Below are positions 8,345 through 16,566 of a DNA stretch of 64,000 bases, piece by piece. This stretch comes from Microbacterium hydrocarbonoxydans. Its GTDB lineage: Bacteria > Actinomycetota > Actinomycetes > Actinomycetales > Microbacteriaceae. The stretch spans positions 62,001 to 126,000 of the forward strand of contig NZ_JAAKXW010000002.1 of the NCBI RefSeq assembly GCF_011752045.1, written 5' to 3'. Numbering within the stretch: the stretch's first letter is position 1; every line of letters starts with the position of its first letter. Below the pieces are notes generated by a model. It was not told where the DNA came from. It saw nothing but the letters and a program-made list of their open reading frames with translations, and made no database searches. The position numbers and the translations under genes are program-made.

Positions 8345-8977
8345 TCAGCGAGCGGCCCTGAGCAGCTCCACCACCTCGCTGTCGTCGACCTGGCGGAAGT
8401 CGAGGTAGTGCATCCCGACGGCCATGAAGTCCTCCGGGGCGCGGAGGCAGATGACGTCATCCGCCTCGTCGAGCGCGCTCAGCGCGTCCGGGGCGGCGAC
8501 GGGGACGGCGACGACGACGGATGCCGCACCGCGCGCCCGCGCGATGGAGCACGCCGCACGCATCGTGGCACCGGTCGCGATGCCGTCGTCCACGATCACC
8601 GCGGTGCGGCCGGTGAGCGGAACCGGCGGACGCCCCTCGCGGAACCGGAGCACCCGCTGCTCGACCTCGGCCCGCTCGCGCTGCTCCGCCGCCTCGACGT
8701 CATCGAGCGTGACGCGCGCCGCCGCGGTCACCTCGGTGTTCAGCACCGTCGCGCCGTCCTCTCCCACGGCGCCCATCGCGACCTCCCGGTGCCAGGGAAC
8801 GCCGAGCTTGCGGACCACGAGCACGTCCAGTGGCGCGTCGAGGGCGTGCGCGATCTCCGCCGCCACCGGAACGCCGCCGCGCGGAAGGCCGAGCACGACC
8901 GGGGTGGGAGGCGGCTTCTCGCGCAGCCTCGCCGCCAGCATCCGTCCGGCCTCGATGCGGTCGCGGAATCTGTCCAT
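8345..8977 (-). CDS. Phosphoribosyltransferase-family protein
   Basis: A 210-residue type I phosphoribosyltransferase-fold protein. The PRPP-binding loop is clear as AVIVDDGIATGATM at 126-139, and LGLPRGGVPVAAEIA at 29-43 fits the early beta-strand/loop of the stand-alone family often annotated as a putative phosphoribosyltransferase. It is not a recognisable purine, pyrimidine or orotate enzyme, so the acceptor base is unknown. It precedes the Na+/H+ antiporter on the same strand. Confidence 0.8.
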   Translation of the reverse strand: MDRFRDRIEAGRMLAARLREKPPPTPVVLGLPRGGVPVAAEIAHALDAPLDVLVVRKLGVPWHREVAMGAVGEDGATVLNTEVTAAARVTLDDVEAAEQRERAEVEQRVLRFREGRPPVPLTGRTAVIVDDGIATGATMRAACSIARARGAASVVVAVPVAAPDALSALDEADDVICLRAPEDFMAVGMHYLDFRQVDDSEVVELLRAAR

Positions 8978-9039
8978 GCCACCGGCCTACGCCCGGGGCC
9001 GCGCGCGGTCAACCCCGTCCCGCACGCAGGCGCGGGGTG

Positions 9040-9324
9040 CTACTCGTCGGCGGAGTCGCGCTCCGCGCGCAGGTCCGCGTTCTCGTCCTCGAGGTCGAGC
9101 ACGCGACGGATGCCGACGATGTTGATGCCCTCGTCGCGGAGGTCCGTCACCCGGCGGAGCCGCGCGATGTCGTCGTCGCTGTAGCGGCGCGTCCCGCCCT
9201 CGCTGCGGGCGGGGGTCAGCAGGCCCTTGGCCTCGAACAGCCGCAGGCTGGCCTCGTTCACGCCGCTGAGCTGCGCCGCGACCGCGATCCCGTAGACGGG
9301 GGTGCCGGAATCACGCTCGGCCAT
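9040..9324 (-). CDS. MerR-family regulator, HspR-like
   Basis: A 94-residue protein starting at an ATG with a strong AGGAGG seven bases upstream. YGIAVAAQLSGVNEASLRLFEAKGLLTPARS is a MerR winged-helix HTH with the second-helix pattern of HspR, and GTRRYSDDDIARLRRV completes the wing. A short Leu/Glu-rich coiled-coil tail follows. It is divergent from hsp20, sharing a 123-bp region with nested inverted repeats, so it most likely represses the small heat shock operon and itself. It lacks the longer C-terminus of canonical HspR, so binding to the HAIR motif is not assumed. Confidence 0.8.
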   Translation of the reverse strand: MAERDSGTPVYGIAVAAQLSGVNEASLRLFEAKGLLTPARSEGGTRRYSDDDIARLRRVTDLRDEGINIVGIRRVLDLEDENADLRAERDSADE

Positions 9325-9342
9325 GCTGCCTCCTCTTTCCCG

Positions 9343-9389
9343 TTGCAATCGACCTCGAATTGATCTATAACAAATCTATAGCACGAGGT
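9343..9389 (+). promoter_or_regulatory. hsp20 promoter with nested inverted repeats
   Basis: TTGCAA (9343-9348) and TATAAC (9366-9371) lie 17 bp apart on the plus strand. ACCTCG (9352-9357)/CGAGGT (9384-9389) and CTATA (9365-9369)/TATAG (9377-9381) form two inverted repeats across the -10 region. They are probably the binding site of the divergent MerR/HspR-like repressor. The classical HAIR consensus is not present. Confidence 0.5.
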
Positions 9390-9447
9390 GCAGATAATCT
9401 CACCTCCTCACCATAGCCCATGCAGGGCCGCACGAAAGGAGAAACTC

Positions 9448-9870
9448 ATGGCACTCACCTTCGACCCGTTCAGTCAGCTCGATCGATTCGCAGCGAGCGT
9501 GCTGGACTCCGTTCGGGCGCCCCGGCTGATGCCGGTGGACCTCTTCCGCGACGGGGAGCAGTACGTCCTGCACGCCGATCTGCCGGGCGTCGATCCCGGC
9601 TCGATCGACGTCGACGTCGACGGCGGACAGCTGACGATCCGGGCGCAGCGCACCGCGGACAGCCGCGAGGGCGTGCGCTGGCTCGCCCGTGAACGCGGCG
9701 CGGGGTCCTTCCTCCGCCAGTTCACGCTCGGCGACGGCGTGGACGTCGACAAGATCAGCGCCAACTACGAGAGCGGCGTGCTCTCGGTGCTCATCCCGGT
9801 CAGCGAGCGCGCGAAGCCGCGCAAGATCGAGGTCGAGTCGACCGAGCGCCGGCAGGCGATCGACGCCTGA
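9448..9870 (+). CDS. Hsp20/alpha-crystallin small heat shock protein
   Basis: A 140-residue holdase chaperone. The alpha-crystallin domain spans roughly residues 28-128, with LHADLPGVDPGSIDVDVDGG at its start, the conserved GVLSVLIPV strand at its end, and an IEV motif in the tail matching the IxI/V oligomer-docking motif. The ATG at 9448 has AAAGGAG eight bases upstream; an upstream in-frame start at 9388 would run through the promoter region. It is followed by a small DUF2795-like gene and then a strong hairpin, forming a two-gene stress operon opposite the MerR regulator. Confidence 0.92.
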   Translation: MALTFDPFSQLDRFAASVLDSVRAPRLMPVDLFRDGEQYVLHADLPGVDPGSIDVDVDGGQLTIRAQRTADSREGVRWLARERGAGSFLRQFTLGDGVDVDKISANYESGVLSVLIPVSERAKPRKIEVESTERRQAIDA

Positions 9871-9941
9871 TGCGCCAACGGGGCCGGGCCTCGGCGCCCG
9901 GTCCCGATCCTCAGATGCACGACACGGAAAGGACGATGATC

Positions 9942-10169
9942 ATGCCGCTCTCCCCCTCGCTCGATCGCTTCCTCCGGGCCATGGAGTATCCCGCGACGCG
10001 CGACGATCTCGAGCGCGAGGCGGCGCGCGACGGACTCGCCGTCGAGGACAGGATGCTGCTGTCCGGGCTGCCGGACCAGAGCTACGGCGCCGCCTGGCAG
10101 GTGCGCTACCGGCTGGCTCGCCGGGCGCTGGCCGACGCCTTCGCTCCGGCCGAGCCGGCGCACGCCTGA
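9942..10169 (+). CDS. DUF2795-like small protein
   Basis: A 75-residue basic/acidic protein. LDRFLRAMEYPATRDDLEREA followed by LLSGLPDQSY resembles the DUF2795 pattern (a YPAxKxDLxxxA helix and LPDxxY). Function is unknown; family members are often small stress-associated proteins in actinobacteria. Two in-frame ATGs (9936 and 9942) follow GGAAAGGA; the second gives better ribosome-site spacing. It lies 71 bp after hsp20 and before a 13-bp-stem hairpin, so it is probably co-transcribed with hsp20. Confidence 0.7.
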   Translation: MPLSPSLDRFLRAMEYPATRDDLEREAARDGLAVEDRMLLSGLPDQSYGAAWQVRYRLARRALADAFAPAEPAHA

Positions 10170-10177
10170 CCGGGGCC

Positions 10178-10225
10178 GGAGCGGATGCCGCGCCACCTTC
10201 CCCTCGGCCGCACGGCATCCGCTCC
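10178..10225 (+). terminator. Terminator hairpin of the hsp20 operon
   Basis: GGAGCGGATGCCG (10178-10190) and its exact reverse complement CGGCATCCGCTCC (10213-10225) form a 13-bp stem with a 22-nt loop, 8 nt after the DUF2795-like stop. There is no T-run. The stem is built from the window-wide GGATGCC motif. Confidence 0.5.
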
Positions 10226-10343
10226 GCGCGCGTCCGCGCCTGCATCCGCCCCGACCGGCGTTCGCGCGACCGGCGCCGCGGTCCCGGCATCCGACCCGCC
10301 TGCGTGCGGGAATGCTCCGGTGCGGCCCCCGGTTGGCCCCTGA

Positions 10344-11378
10344 GTGACTGCTCTCTCGGTCCTCGACCTCGTCCCGGTGCGCACCGGGCAGACCAGCGCA
10401 GAGGCGGTCGCCGCCTCGCTCTCCCTCGCGGAGACCGCCGACCGCCTCGGATTCCGCCGGTACTGGTTCGCCGAGCACCACAACATGCCGGCCGTCGCGT
10501 CGACCACGCCCCCGGTGCTCATCGCCGCCGCGGCCGCGCGCACCAGGCAGATGCGGCTCGGCTCCGGCGGCGTGATGCTGCCGAACCACGCCCCCCTCAT
10601 CGTCGCGGAGCAGTTCGCGGCGCTCGAGGCCATCGCGCCGGGCCGCATCGACCTGGGCCTCGGCCGCGCCCCGGGCAGCGACCCGGTGATCACGCAGTTG
10701 CTGCGCGGATCGGGCACCACGAGCGACGTGGAGCAGTTCCCCCGCCACGTGCAGGACATCGCCGCGCTCCTCTCCGCCGACGGCGCGACCGTGCGCTTCA
10801 CCTCCGGCGGCGAGTACACCGTGCACGCCACGCCCGCCGCGACCGGCGCCCCCGAGGTCTGGCTGCTGGGCTCGAGCGACTACTCGGCGCAGCTCGCGGC
10901 ATCCCACGGCCTGCCGTACGTCTTCGCGAACCACTTCTCGGGGCAGGGCCTCGAACGCGCCCTCGATCTCTACCGCAGCGGCTACCGGCCGAGCGAGGAG
11001 CATCCGGAACCCCAGACCTTCCTGACGGTCAACGCCGTCGCCGCCCCCACGGCCGCCGAGGCCGAGGAGCGGGCGCTCCCTCAGCTGCGGATGATGGCGC
11101 GCCTGCGCCTGAACAAGCCTCTCGTCGCCCTGGAGGCCGTGGAGGAGGCCCTCGCCGCACCCTCCGACGCCGCGACCGATCAGGTCGTCGCCGACGCGCG
11201 GGCGCGCTGGTTCGTCGGCACCGGGGATTCCGTGGCCGCCGAGGTGCGCGATTTCGCCGCCCGGTGGGGAGTCGACGAAGTCATGCTCTCCCCCGTCGCC
11301 GCATCATACGAGTCCGAACCGAGGGATGCCGCCCCCGGACGAGCCCAGACCCTGGAGCTCATCGCCGCCGCGCTCTAG
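10344..11378 (+). CDS. LLM-class flavin-dependent oxidoreductase
   Basis: A 344-residue luciferase-like monooxygenase-fold protein. The N-terminal SVLDLVPVRTGQT, RYWFAEHHNMP around residues 40-51, and GRIDLGLGRAPGSDP match the MsnO8/YtmO-type single-component LLM subgroup, which uses FMN and an external flavin reductase. The substrate cannot be predicted. The GTG start at 10344 has no strong ribosome-binding site. No operon partner is apparent: a hairpin lies upstream and a palindromic element downstream, next to a convergent gene. Confidence 0.85.
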   Translation: MTALSVLDLVPVRTGQTSAEAVAASLSLAETADRLGFRRYWFAEHHNMPAVASTTPPVLIAAAAARTRQMRLGSGGVMLPNHAPLIVAEQFAALEAIAPGRIDLGLGRAPGSDPVITQLLRGSGTTSDVEQFPRHVQDIAALLSADGATVRFTSGGEYTVHATPAATGAPEVWLLGSSDYSAQLAASHGLPYVFANHFSGQGLERALDLYRSGYRPSEEHPEPQTFLTVNAVAAPTAAEAEERALPQLRMMARLRLNKPLVALEAVEEALAAPSDAATDQVVADARARWFVGTGDSVAAEVRDFAARWGVDEVMLSPVAASYESEPRDAAPGRAQTLELIAAAL

Positions 11379-11406
11379 TCGTCCGCCTGTGTCCTTCGTG
11401 TCCCGC

Positions 11407-11460
11407 GCTGGATCGAAAATGCCGGCGTGAGCCGCTCCGCACCGTCATCTCTGATCCACG
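11407..11460. repeat. 54-bp palindromic element, left copy beside the DUF559 gene
   Basis: CTGGATCGAAAATGCCGG (11408-11425) pairs imperfectly with CCGTCATCTCTGATCCACG (11442-11460). The same 54-bp element occurs in opposite orientation at 12509-12562, so the two copies bracket the DUF559 gene. Confidence 0.6.
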
Positions 11461-11469
11461 CCGCCAGAA

Positions 11470-12396
11470 TCAAGTCGCGCGGGAGGCGATCGCCCGCCGT
11501 AGCCGCGCGAGGAACTCCGCCGGGTCCTCCAGGTCGTGCTGCGTCAGCCTGATCACGATCCAGCCACGGTCCTCGAGATCGCGCTGTCGGGCAACGTCTC
11601 GGCGCCACTGCTCCTTGCTCCTGCGATGTCCGTCGCCCTCGTACTCGACGGCGATCCGCCACTGCGGGTACGCGAGATCCACCCGGGCGATGAATCGCTC
11701 GCCCGCTCGCACGTCGAACTGGACGGTCGGCTCGGGAAGTCCCGCGTCCAGGATCGCAAGGCGGGTCTCGGTCTCCTTCGGCGACTCGACCCTCTCCCGC
11801 GTCATCCGGAGCGCGATGCGGACGCGTCCGCTGCCAGGAAAGCGCCCCCATGCCGCGACCCGCATCTCGAGTTCGTCAAGAGTGCACCGCGGCCGCCCCG
11901 CCTCCTCCATCCCCGGATAGTTCGTGCAATCGGTCAGGATCGCGTCGAGCAGGATCACCAGGTGCGGGACCGTGAGCTCGCCCGCGCTGCTGAGCACAGC
12001 CGCTACCGGGTCCACGACCGGCGCCTGCCGGAGAAACCACGTCTGCGCCCGCGAGCGTCCGAGATGCCGGCCCTTCACGCCTGCGGCACGCGGCGGGCTC
12101 TGCTCCTGGGGCGCCGCGATCTCGAGAGCCTCCTCGGGTTGCCACGGATCGGGGTACGGAAGCGCCCAGAGCCTCACCGCGCTGCGCCCGACGAACCTCT
12201 GATGCGGACGCAGACGCGGCAGGTAGCAGTCGACGGTCGCGCGGAACGTCTGCGGCGCCTCGACGGAGCGGATCCCGTGGAACGGACGCGCCAGGTCCGC
12301 AGCATCCGTCCGTCCCCGGCGGACTCCGAGTGCCGCCGCCTGCCGCACGCTGAAGTTCTCGCCCAGCCGAGGGGGAAGCGCGATTCGATGACGCAT
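11470..12396 (-). CDS. DUF559 / Vsr-like nuclease-fold protein
   Basis: A 308-residue protein of a family common in Microbacteriaceae, with an N-terminal region resembling AbiEi-like transcriptional-regulator proteins and a C-terminal DUF559 (very-short-patch-repair endonuclease-like) domain. In the last third, RVDLAYPQWRIAVEYEGDGH gives the Asp and Glu of a PD-(D/E)xK-type site, followed by RDLEDRGWIVIRLTQHDL. Whether it cuts DNA is unknown. The ATG at 12396 was chosen because the conserved region begins soon after; no clear ribosome-binding site is seen. It is flanked by inverted copies of a 54-bp palindrome, suggesting an accessory cassette. Confidence 0.7.
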   Translation of the reverse strand: MRHRIALPPRLGENFSVRQAAALGVRRGRTDAADLARPFHGIRSVEAPQTFRATVDCYLPRLRPHQRFVGRSAVRLWALPYPDPWQPEEALEIAAPQEQSPPRAAGVKGRHLGRSRAQTWFLRQAPVVDPVAAVLSSAGELTVPHLVILLDAILTDCTNYPGMEEAGRPRCTLDELEMRVAAWGRFPGSGRVRIALRMTRERVESPKETETRLAILDAGLPEPTVQFDVRAGERFIARVDLAYPQWRIAVEYEGDGHRRSKEQWRRDVARQRDLEDRGWIVIRLTQHDLEDPAEFLARLRRAIASRAT

Positions 12397-12508
12397 CCGA
12401 CGATGCTCCCATCGCCGCGGCCGCGACTCCTCGCGCGCGGGCCCGACGTCCCGGAGCGTGGGGAGAACTCCGCCGCACGTCCCCCTGTGCAGTCGTTCTC
12501 CACTCGAC

Positions 12509-12562
12509 CGTGGATCAAGAATGCCGCACGCAGCTCGCCTGGACCGGCATTTTCGATCCACG
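12509..12562. repeat. 54-bp palindromic element, right copy
   Basis: CGTGGATCAAGAATGCCG (12509-12526) and CGGCATTTTCGATCCACG (12545-12562) are inverted repeats with two mismatches in 18. Reverse-complemented, the element matches the copy at 11407-11460, with 17 identical bases in a row at its start. Confidence 0.65.
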
Positions 12563-12625
12563 CCGCGGCAGAACGCCGCGGCAGAACCCCGAAGCAAAAC
12601 GCCGCGACAGAACGCCGCGACAGAG
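12561..12625. repeat. Five tandem 13-bp units
   Basis: Five consecutive 13-mers: CGCCGCGGCAGAA twice, a diverged CCCCGAAGCAAAA, then CGCCGCGACAGAA and CGCCGCGACAGAG. They directly abut the right palindrome and end 5 bp from the pheA stop. The period is not a multiple of three and the array is intergenic. Confidence 0.75.
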
Positions 12626-12629
12626 CCGG

Positions 12630-13571
12630 CTACGCCTCCGGCTCGCCGGAGAGGATGCCGCGGAGCCAGTCGCGCGCCTCGACGAAGACGTCGTCGGAGT
12701 AGCGCTCCGGGTACTGCACGATCTGGCGGTCGGCGCGCGGGTACGAGCCGAGGAAGACGACACGAGGGCTGAACCGGCGGATGCCGAGCAGTGCGTCCGC
12801 CATCCGCTCGTGCTCGATGTGGCCGTCGGCGTCGATGACGAAGCGGTAGCGGCCGAGCTCGTCGCCGATCGGCCGGGACTCGATCAGCGACAGGTTGATG
12901 CCGCGGGTGGAGAACTGCTCGAGCATCTCCAGGAGCGAACCGGGGTGGTCGTGCGGCAGCTCGACGATGAGGGAGGTCTTGTCGGCTCCGGTCGGCTCCG
13001 GCGAGCGGGTCGTGCGGGTGACGAGCACGAAGCGTGTGACGGCGTGCGCGTTGTCGCCGATGCCCTCGGCGAGCACGTCGACGTCGTAGTGGTTCACGAT
13101 GCCCGGGGCGGCGATCGCCGCCTGCGCGGGGAGCGTGCCCTCGAGCACGCCGATCGCGGATGCCACGTTCGAGGCCGCCGGCACGTGCGAGTGCTGCGGC
13201 AGGTGCGCGCCGAGCCAGCCGTGGCACTGCGCGTAGGCGACCGGATGCGCGGCGATGACCTTCACATCCTCCAGCCGGGTGCCGCGGGGCGCGACGAGCA
13301 CGAAGTTGACCCTCACCAGGTACTCGCCGATGATGCGCAGCCCCGGCAGCGTCGCGAGGGCATCCTGGGTGGTGGAGACGCCGCCCTCGATCGAGTTCTC
13401 GATCGCGATCATCGCGGCGTCCGACACGCCCGAGAGCACGTCGTCGAGCGCCTCGCCGACGTTGTGCACCGGGCGCCATTCCTGCCCGCGCGCCTCCGCC
13501 ACCTGCTCCAGCGCCGCTTCGGTGAACGTCCCCGCGGGGCCGAGATAGCTGTAGGTGCGGCGTTCAGTCAC
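12630..13571 (-). CDS. pheA: Prephenate dehydratase
   Basis: A 313-residue monofunctional prephenate dehydratase converting prephenate to phenylpyruvate in phenylalanine synthesis. SYLGPAGTFTEAA opens the catalytic domain (residues 1-190), IENSIEGGV and AVTRFVLV carry the substrate-binding and TRF catalytic motifs, and the ACT domain (about 200-290) shows the ESRP phenylalanine-binding motif in LIESRPIGDELGRYRF, so feedback inhibition is expected. The start is GTG at 13571. No chorismate mutase domain is fused. It is transcribed divergently from pgm. Confidence 0.95.
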   Translation of the reverse strand: MTERRTYSYLGPAGTFTEAALEQVAEARGQEWRPVHNVGEALDDVLSGVSDAAMIAIENSIEGGVSTTQDALATLPGLRIIGEYLVRVNFVLVAPRGTRLEDVKVIAAHPVAYAQCHGWLGAHLPQHSHVPAASNVASAIGVLEGTLPAQAAIAAPGIVNHYDVDVLAEGIGDNAHAVTRFVLVTRTTRSPEPTGADKTSLIVELPHDHPGSLLEMLEQFSTRGINLSLIESRPIGDELGRYRFVIDADGHIEHERMADALLGIRRFSPRVVFLGSYPRADRQIVQYPERYSDDVFVEARDWLRGILSGEPEA

Positions 13572-13679
13572 GCGGCAAGCCTAGTCGCCCGCGCCCCACC
13601 GCCCCTGCCTGTGACGAAAACCTGCACGACTCAGGAAATGTGAGGTGCGCGATCGCCGCGCGAGGGGCAGACTGTCTGC

Positions 13680-15323
13680 ATGACGAGCCGTGCAGGCCTC
13701 CCCGCGGAGGAAAGTGACCTCATCGATGTCGACGAGCTGATCGCCGCCTACTACGATCGCACCCCGAATCCCGACGTCCCGGGTGAGCGGGTCGTGTTCG
13801 GCACCAGCGGCCATCGCGGCTCCTCCCTGTCGAACAGCTTCAACGAGAACCACATCCTCGCCACGACGCAGGCGATCGTGGACTATCGCGCAGGGCAGGG
13901 CATCACGGGTCCGCTCTTCCTCGGCCGCGACACCCACGCACTGTCGCTCCCGGCCGAGCGCAGCGCCATCGAGGTGCTGGTCGCGAACGGCGTCGACGTG
14001 CGCGTGGACTCCCGGGACGCCTGGGTTCCGACCCCGGCGCTCAGCCATGCGATCCTCACCTACAACCGCGACCTGGCGCCGGATGACGCCGGCCGCGCTG
14101 ACGGCATCGTGGTCACTCCGAGCCACAACCCGCCGCGCGACGGAGGCTTCAAGTACAACCCGCCGCACGGCGGCCCCGCCGACACGGACGCGACCGGCTG
14201 GATCGCCGACCGCGCCAACGAGCTCATCGCCGGCGGACTCGAGGGCGTGAAGCGCGTGCGCTACGCGGACATCGACGCCGACACGCTCGGCAGCTACGAC
14301 TTCCGCGACGCCTATGTGCGCGACCTCTCGTCGATCATCGACGTCGACGCCATCCGCAGGGCCGGCGTGCGCATCGGCGCCGACCCGCTGGGCGGAGCAT
14401 CCGTCGAGTACTGGGCGCTCATCGCCGAGGTCCACGATCTCGACCTCACCGTGGTGAACCCGGAGGTCGACCCGACCTGGCGCTTCATGACACTGGACTG
14501 GGACGAGAAGATCCGCATGGATCCGTCCTCGCCCTCCGCGATGGCGTCCCTGGTCGCGAAGAAGGCCGACTACGACGTCCTCACCGGCAACGACGCGGAT
14601 GCCGACCGGCACGGCATCGTGACTCCGGATGCCGGGCTGATGAACCCGAACCACTACCTCGCCGTCGCGATCGACTATCTGTTCTCCCACCGGGCCGAGT
14701 GGCCGCGCGACGCCGCGATCGGCAAGACGCTCGTGTCGTCGATGATCATCGACCGGGTGGCCGAGTCGCTCGGCCGTCGCCTGCTCGAGGTCCCGGTGGG
14801 CTTCAAGTGGTTCGTGCCGGGGCTGCTCGACGGGACCGTCGCGTTCGGCGGCGAGGAGTCCGCCGGCGCGTCCTTCCTCCGGAAGGACGGCTCCGTCTGG
14901 TCGACGGACAAGGACGGCATCCTGCTCTGCCTGCTCGCCGCGGAGATCATCGCCGTGACCGGCAAGACGCCCTCGGAGCGCTACGCCGAGCTCGAGGCAG
15001 CCTTCGGCGCCTCCGCCTACCAGCGCGTGGACGCACCGGCGTCTCCCGAGCAGAAGGCGGCGCTCTCCAAGCTGGCGCCGGATGCCGTCAGCGCGACGAC
15101 CCTGGCCGGAGAGGACATCACGGCGAAGCTGTCGCACGCGCCAGGCAACGGCGCGGCGATCGGCGGCCTCAAGGTGCAGACCGAGCACGCCTGGTTCGCC
15201 GCCCGCCCGTCGGGCACGGAGGACGTCTACAAGCTGTACGCCGAGAGCCTGCGCGGCCCCGAGCACCTCGCCGAGGTGCAGGCCGAGGCGCGCGCCGTCG
15301 TCTCCGCCGCGCTCGGGGGCTGA
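13680..15323 (+). CDS. pgm: Phosphoglucomutase, alpha-D-glucose type
   Basis: A 547-residue alpha-D-phosphohexomutase interconverting glucose-1-phosphate and glucose-6-phosphate. All four signature loops are visible: TSGHRGS at 42-48, the phosphoserine loop TPSHNPP at 146-152 (Ser148), the Mg loop DADADR at 305-310, GGEESAG for sugar binding, and the C-terminal RPSGTED phosphate loop. Length is normal for the Pgm subfamily. It would feed the product of the galTKE pathway at 55788-59192 into glycolysis. It appears monocistronic, with a tandem repeat downstream. Confidence 0.96.
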   Translation: MTSRAGLPAEESDLIDVDELIAAYYDRTPNPDVPGERVVFGTSGHRGSSLSNSFNENHILATTQAIVDYRAGQGITGPLFLGRDTHALSLPAERSAIEVLVANGVDVRVDSRDAWVPTPALSHAILTYNRDLAPDDAGRADGIVVTPSHNPPRDGGFKYNPPHGGPADTDATGWIADRANELIAGGLEGVKRVRYADIDADTLGSYDFRDAYVRDLSSIIDVDAIRRAGVRIGADPLGGASVEYWALIAEVHDLDLTVVNPEVDPTWRFMTLDWDEKIRMDPSSPSAMASLVAKKADYDVLTGNDADADRHGIVTPDAGLMNPNHYLAVAIDYLFSHRAEWPRDAAIGKTLVSSMIIDRVAESLGRRLLEVPVGFKWFVPGLLDGTVAFGGEESAGASFLRKDGSVWSTDKDGILLCLLAAEIIAVTGKTPSERYAELEAAFGASAYQRVDAPASPEQKAALSKLAPDAVSATTLAGEDITAKLSHAPGNGAAIGGLKVQTEHAWFAARPSGTEDVYKLYAESLRGPEHLAEVQAEARAVVSAALGG

Positions 15324-15388
15324 CGCCGGGCCCTCTCGCTCATGCGTGGGTGGTCAAGGGAGCATCCGGAACCGGGTTGCGCGAGGCT

Positions 15389-15448
15389 TTTCTGACCGCG
15401 CACCCGACGCCGGATTCCTTTCTGACCGCGCACCGGATGCCGGAGGCG
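15389..15448. repeat. Two tandem 30-bp units (TTTCTGACC family)
   Basis: 15389-15418 and 15419-15448 are 30-bp direct repeats, both beginning TTTCTGACCGCGCACC and then sharing GA-Y-GCCGGA. Related TTCTGACC/GGTCAGAA units occur at 25763-25876. The array fills the gap between pgm and the convergent glycerate kinase gene. Confidence 0.65.
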
Positions 15449-15459
15449 ACCTCCGGGCC

Positions 15460-16566
15460 TCAGGACTCAGAGCGCGCCAGCGCGGCCCCGGCCTCGCGCA
15501 GCCACCTCGCGGGGTCCGCGAGCGCGGACTCCGAGGAGCCCGCGAGCTCTGTGAGCGAGGCGGATGCCGCGAACAGAGCGGTGTCGGCGTCATCCGTGAT
15601 CCGACCCGCCGCGAGCAGCGCCCGCGCTCCGGAGCCGGCGGCCAGGCCCGCGATGAACGAGGGGACCTTGCCGTCGCCGGACTGCCCGTCGTAGGAGCCC
15701 TCTCCGGTGATCACGACGTCGGCGCCGGCGATCGCCACGGCGAGTCCGATGAGCTCGGCCACCTCGGCCGCCCCGGGCGCGAGCATGCCGCCCCAGGCGA
15801 CGAGTGCTCCGCCGGTGCCTCCCGCGGCTCCGGTGCCCGCCAGCCCAGCGTCGAGCTCCAGCAGCGCGGCGAGCCGTCCGAGCGCGGCATCGACCGCGGC
15901 GATGTCCGCCGGCGCCGTGAGCCCCTTCTGCGGGCCGAACACCGCGGCCGCGCCCCGAGGGCCGCACAGCGGATTGGTCACGTCCGTGAGCACGCGCACC
16001 TCCGGGGCGGCGCGCAGCCCGCTCCGGTCGACCGCGGCGATCTCGGCGAGACCGCGCGCCCCTCGCGCGACGGGCTCGCCCGCGGCGTCGAGGAAGCGGG
16101 CGCCGAGGGCGGTCAGCATCCCCGTGCCGCCGTCCGTGGAGGCGCTCGAGCCGATGCCGACCACCACGCGCGAGACGCCGTGGTCGAGGGCGGCGGCGAT
16201 GGCCTGGCCGAAGCCGGTCGTGTCCGCGTCCCACGGCCGGAGTTCGTCGAGGAGCTCGATGCCGGAGGTGGATGCGAGGTCGACCACTGCGGTCCCGGCC
16301 GGCGAGTCCGCAGTGGGCGGCAGCAGCAGCCACGACGTCTTCACGGCACGTCCGGCCGGGCCGTCCACCGTGACCGGCATCCGCCGGGCTCCGGGCACGG
16401 CCGCGGCGAACGCCGCCACGGTTCCCTCGCCGCCGTCCGCCATCGGCCGGTGCACGAACACGGCCGACGGGTCCGCGTCGCGCCACCCCTCGGCCAGCGC
16501 CCGCGCCGCGTCCGCGGCCGTGATCGTCCCCTTGAAGCTGTCCGGGGCGAGGACCACCGTCGTCAT
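15460..16566 (-). CDS. Glycerate kinase, GlxK/GarK type
   Basis: A 368-residue class II-type glycerate kinase phosphorylating D-glycerate. APDSFKGT (7-14) and MADGGEGT (about 42-49) at the N-terminus, VVGIGSSASTDGGTGML in the middle and ITGEGSYDGQSGDGKVP near the C-terminus are family motifs. Its ATG overlaps the stop of the upstream LacI gene by 4 nt (ATGA), so the two form an operon. Control by a sugar-type LacI suggests that glycerate arises from sugar acid catabolism, with the kinase returning it to glycolysis. Confidence 0.9.
   Translation of the reverse strand: MTTVVLAPDSFKGTITAADAARALAEGWRDADPSAVFVHRPMADGGEGTVAAFAAAVPGARRMPVTVDGPAGRAVKTSWLLLPPTADSPAGTAVVDLASTSGIELLDELRPWDADTTGFGQAIAAALDHGVSRVVVGIGSSASTDGGTGMLTALGARFLDAAGEPVARGARGLAEIAAVDRSGLRAAPEVRVLTDVTNPLCGPRGAAAVFGPQKGLTAPADIAAVDAALGRLAALLELDAGLAGTGAAGGTGGALVAWGGMLAPGAAEVAELIGLAVAIAGADVVITGEGSYDGQSGDGKVPSFIAGLAAGSGARALLAAGRITDDADTALFAASASLTELAGSSESALADPARWLREAGAALARSES

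Noticed and set aside
12561-12625. CRISPR array
   Set aside because: Units are 13 bp, contiguous and without spacers, and no cas genes are present; it is an ordinary tandem repeat.
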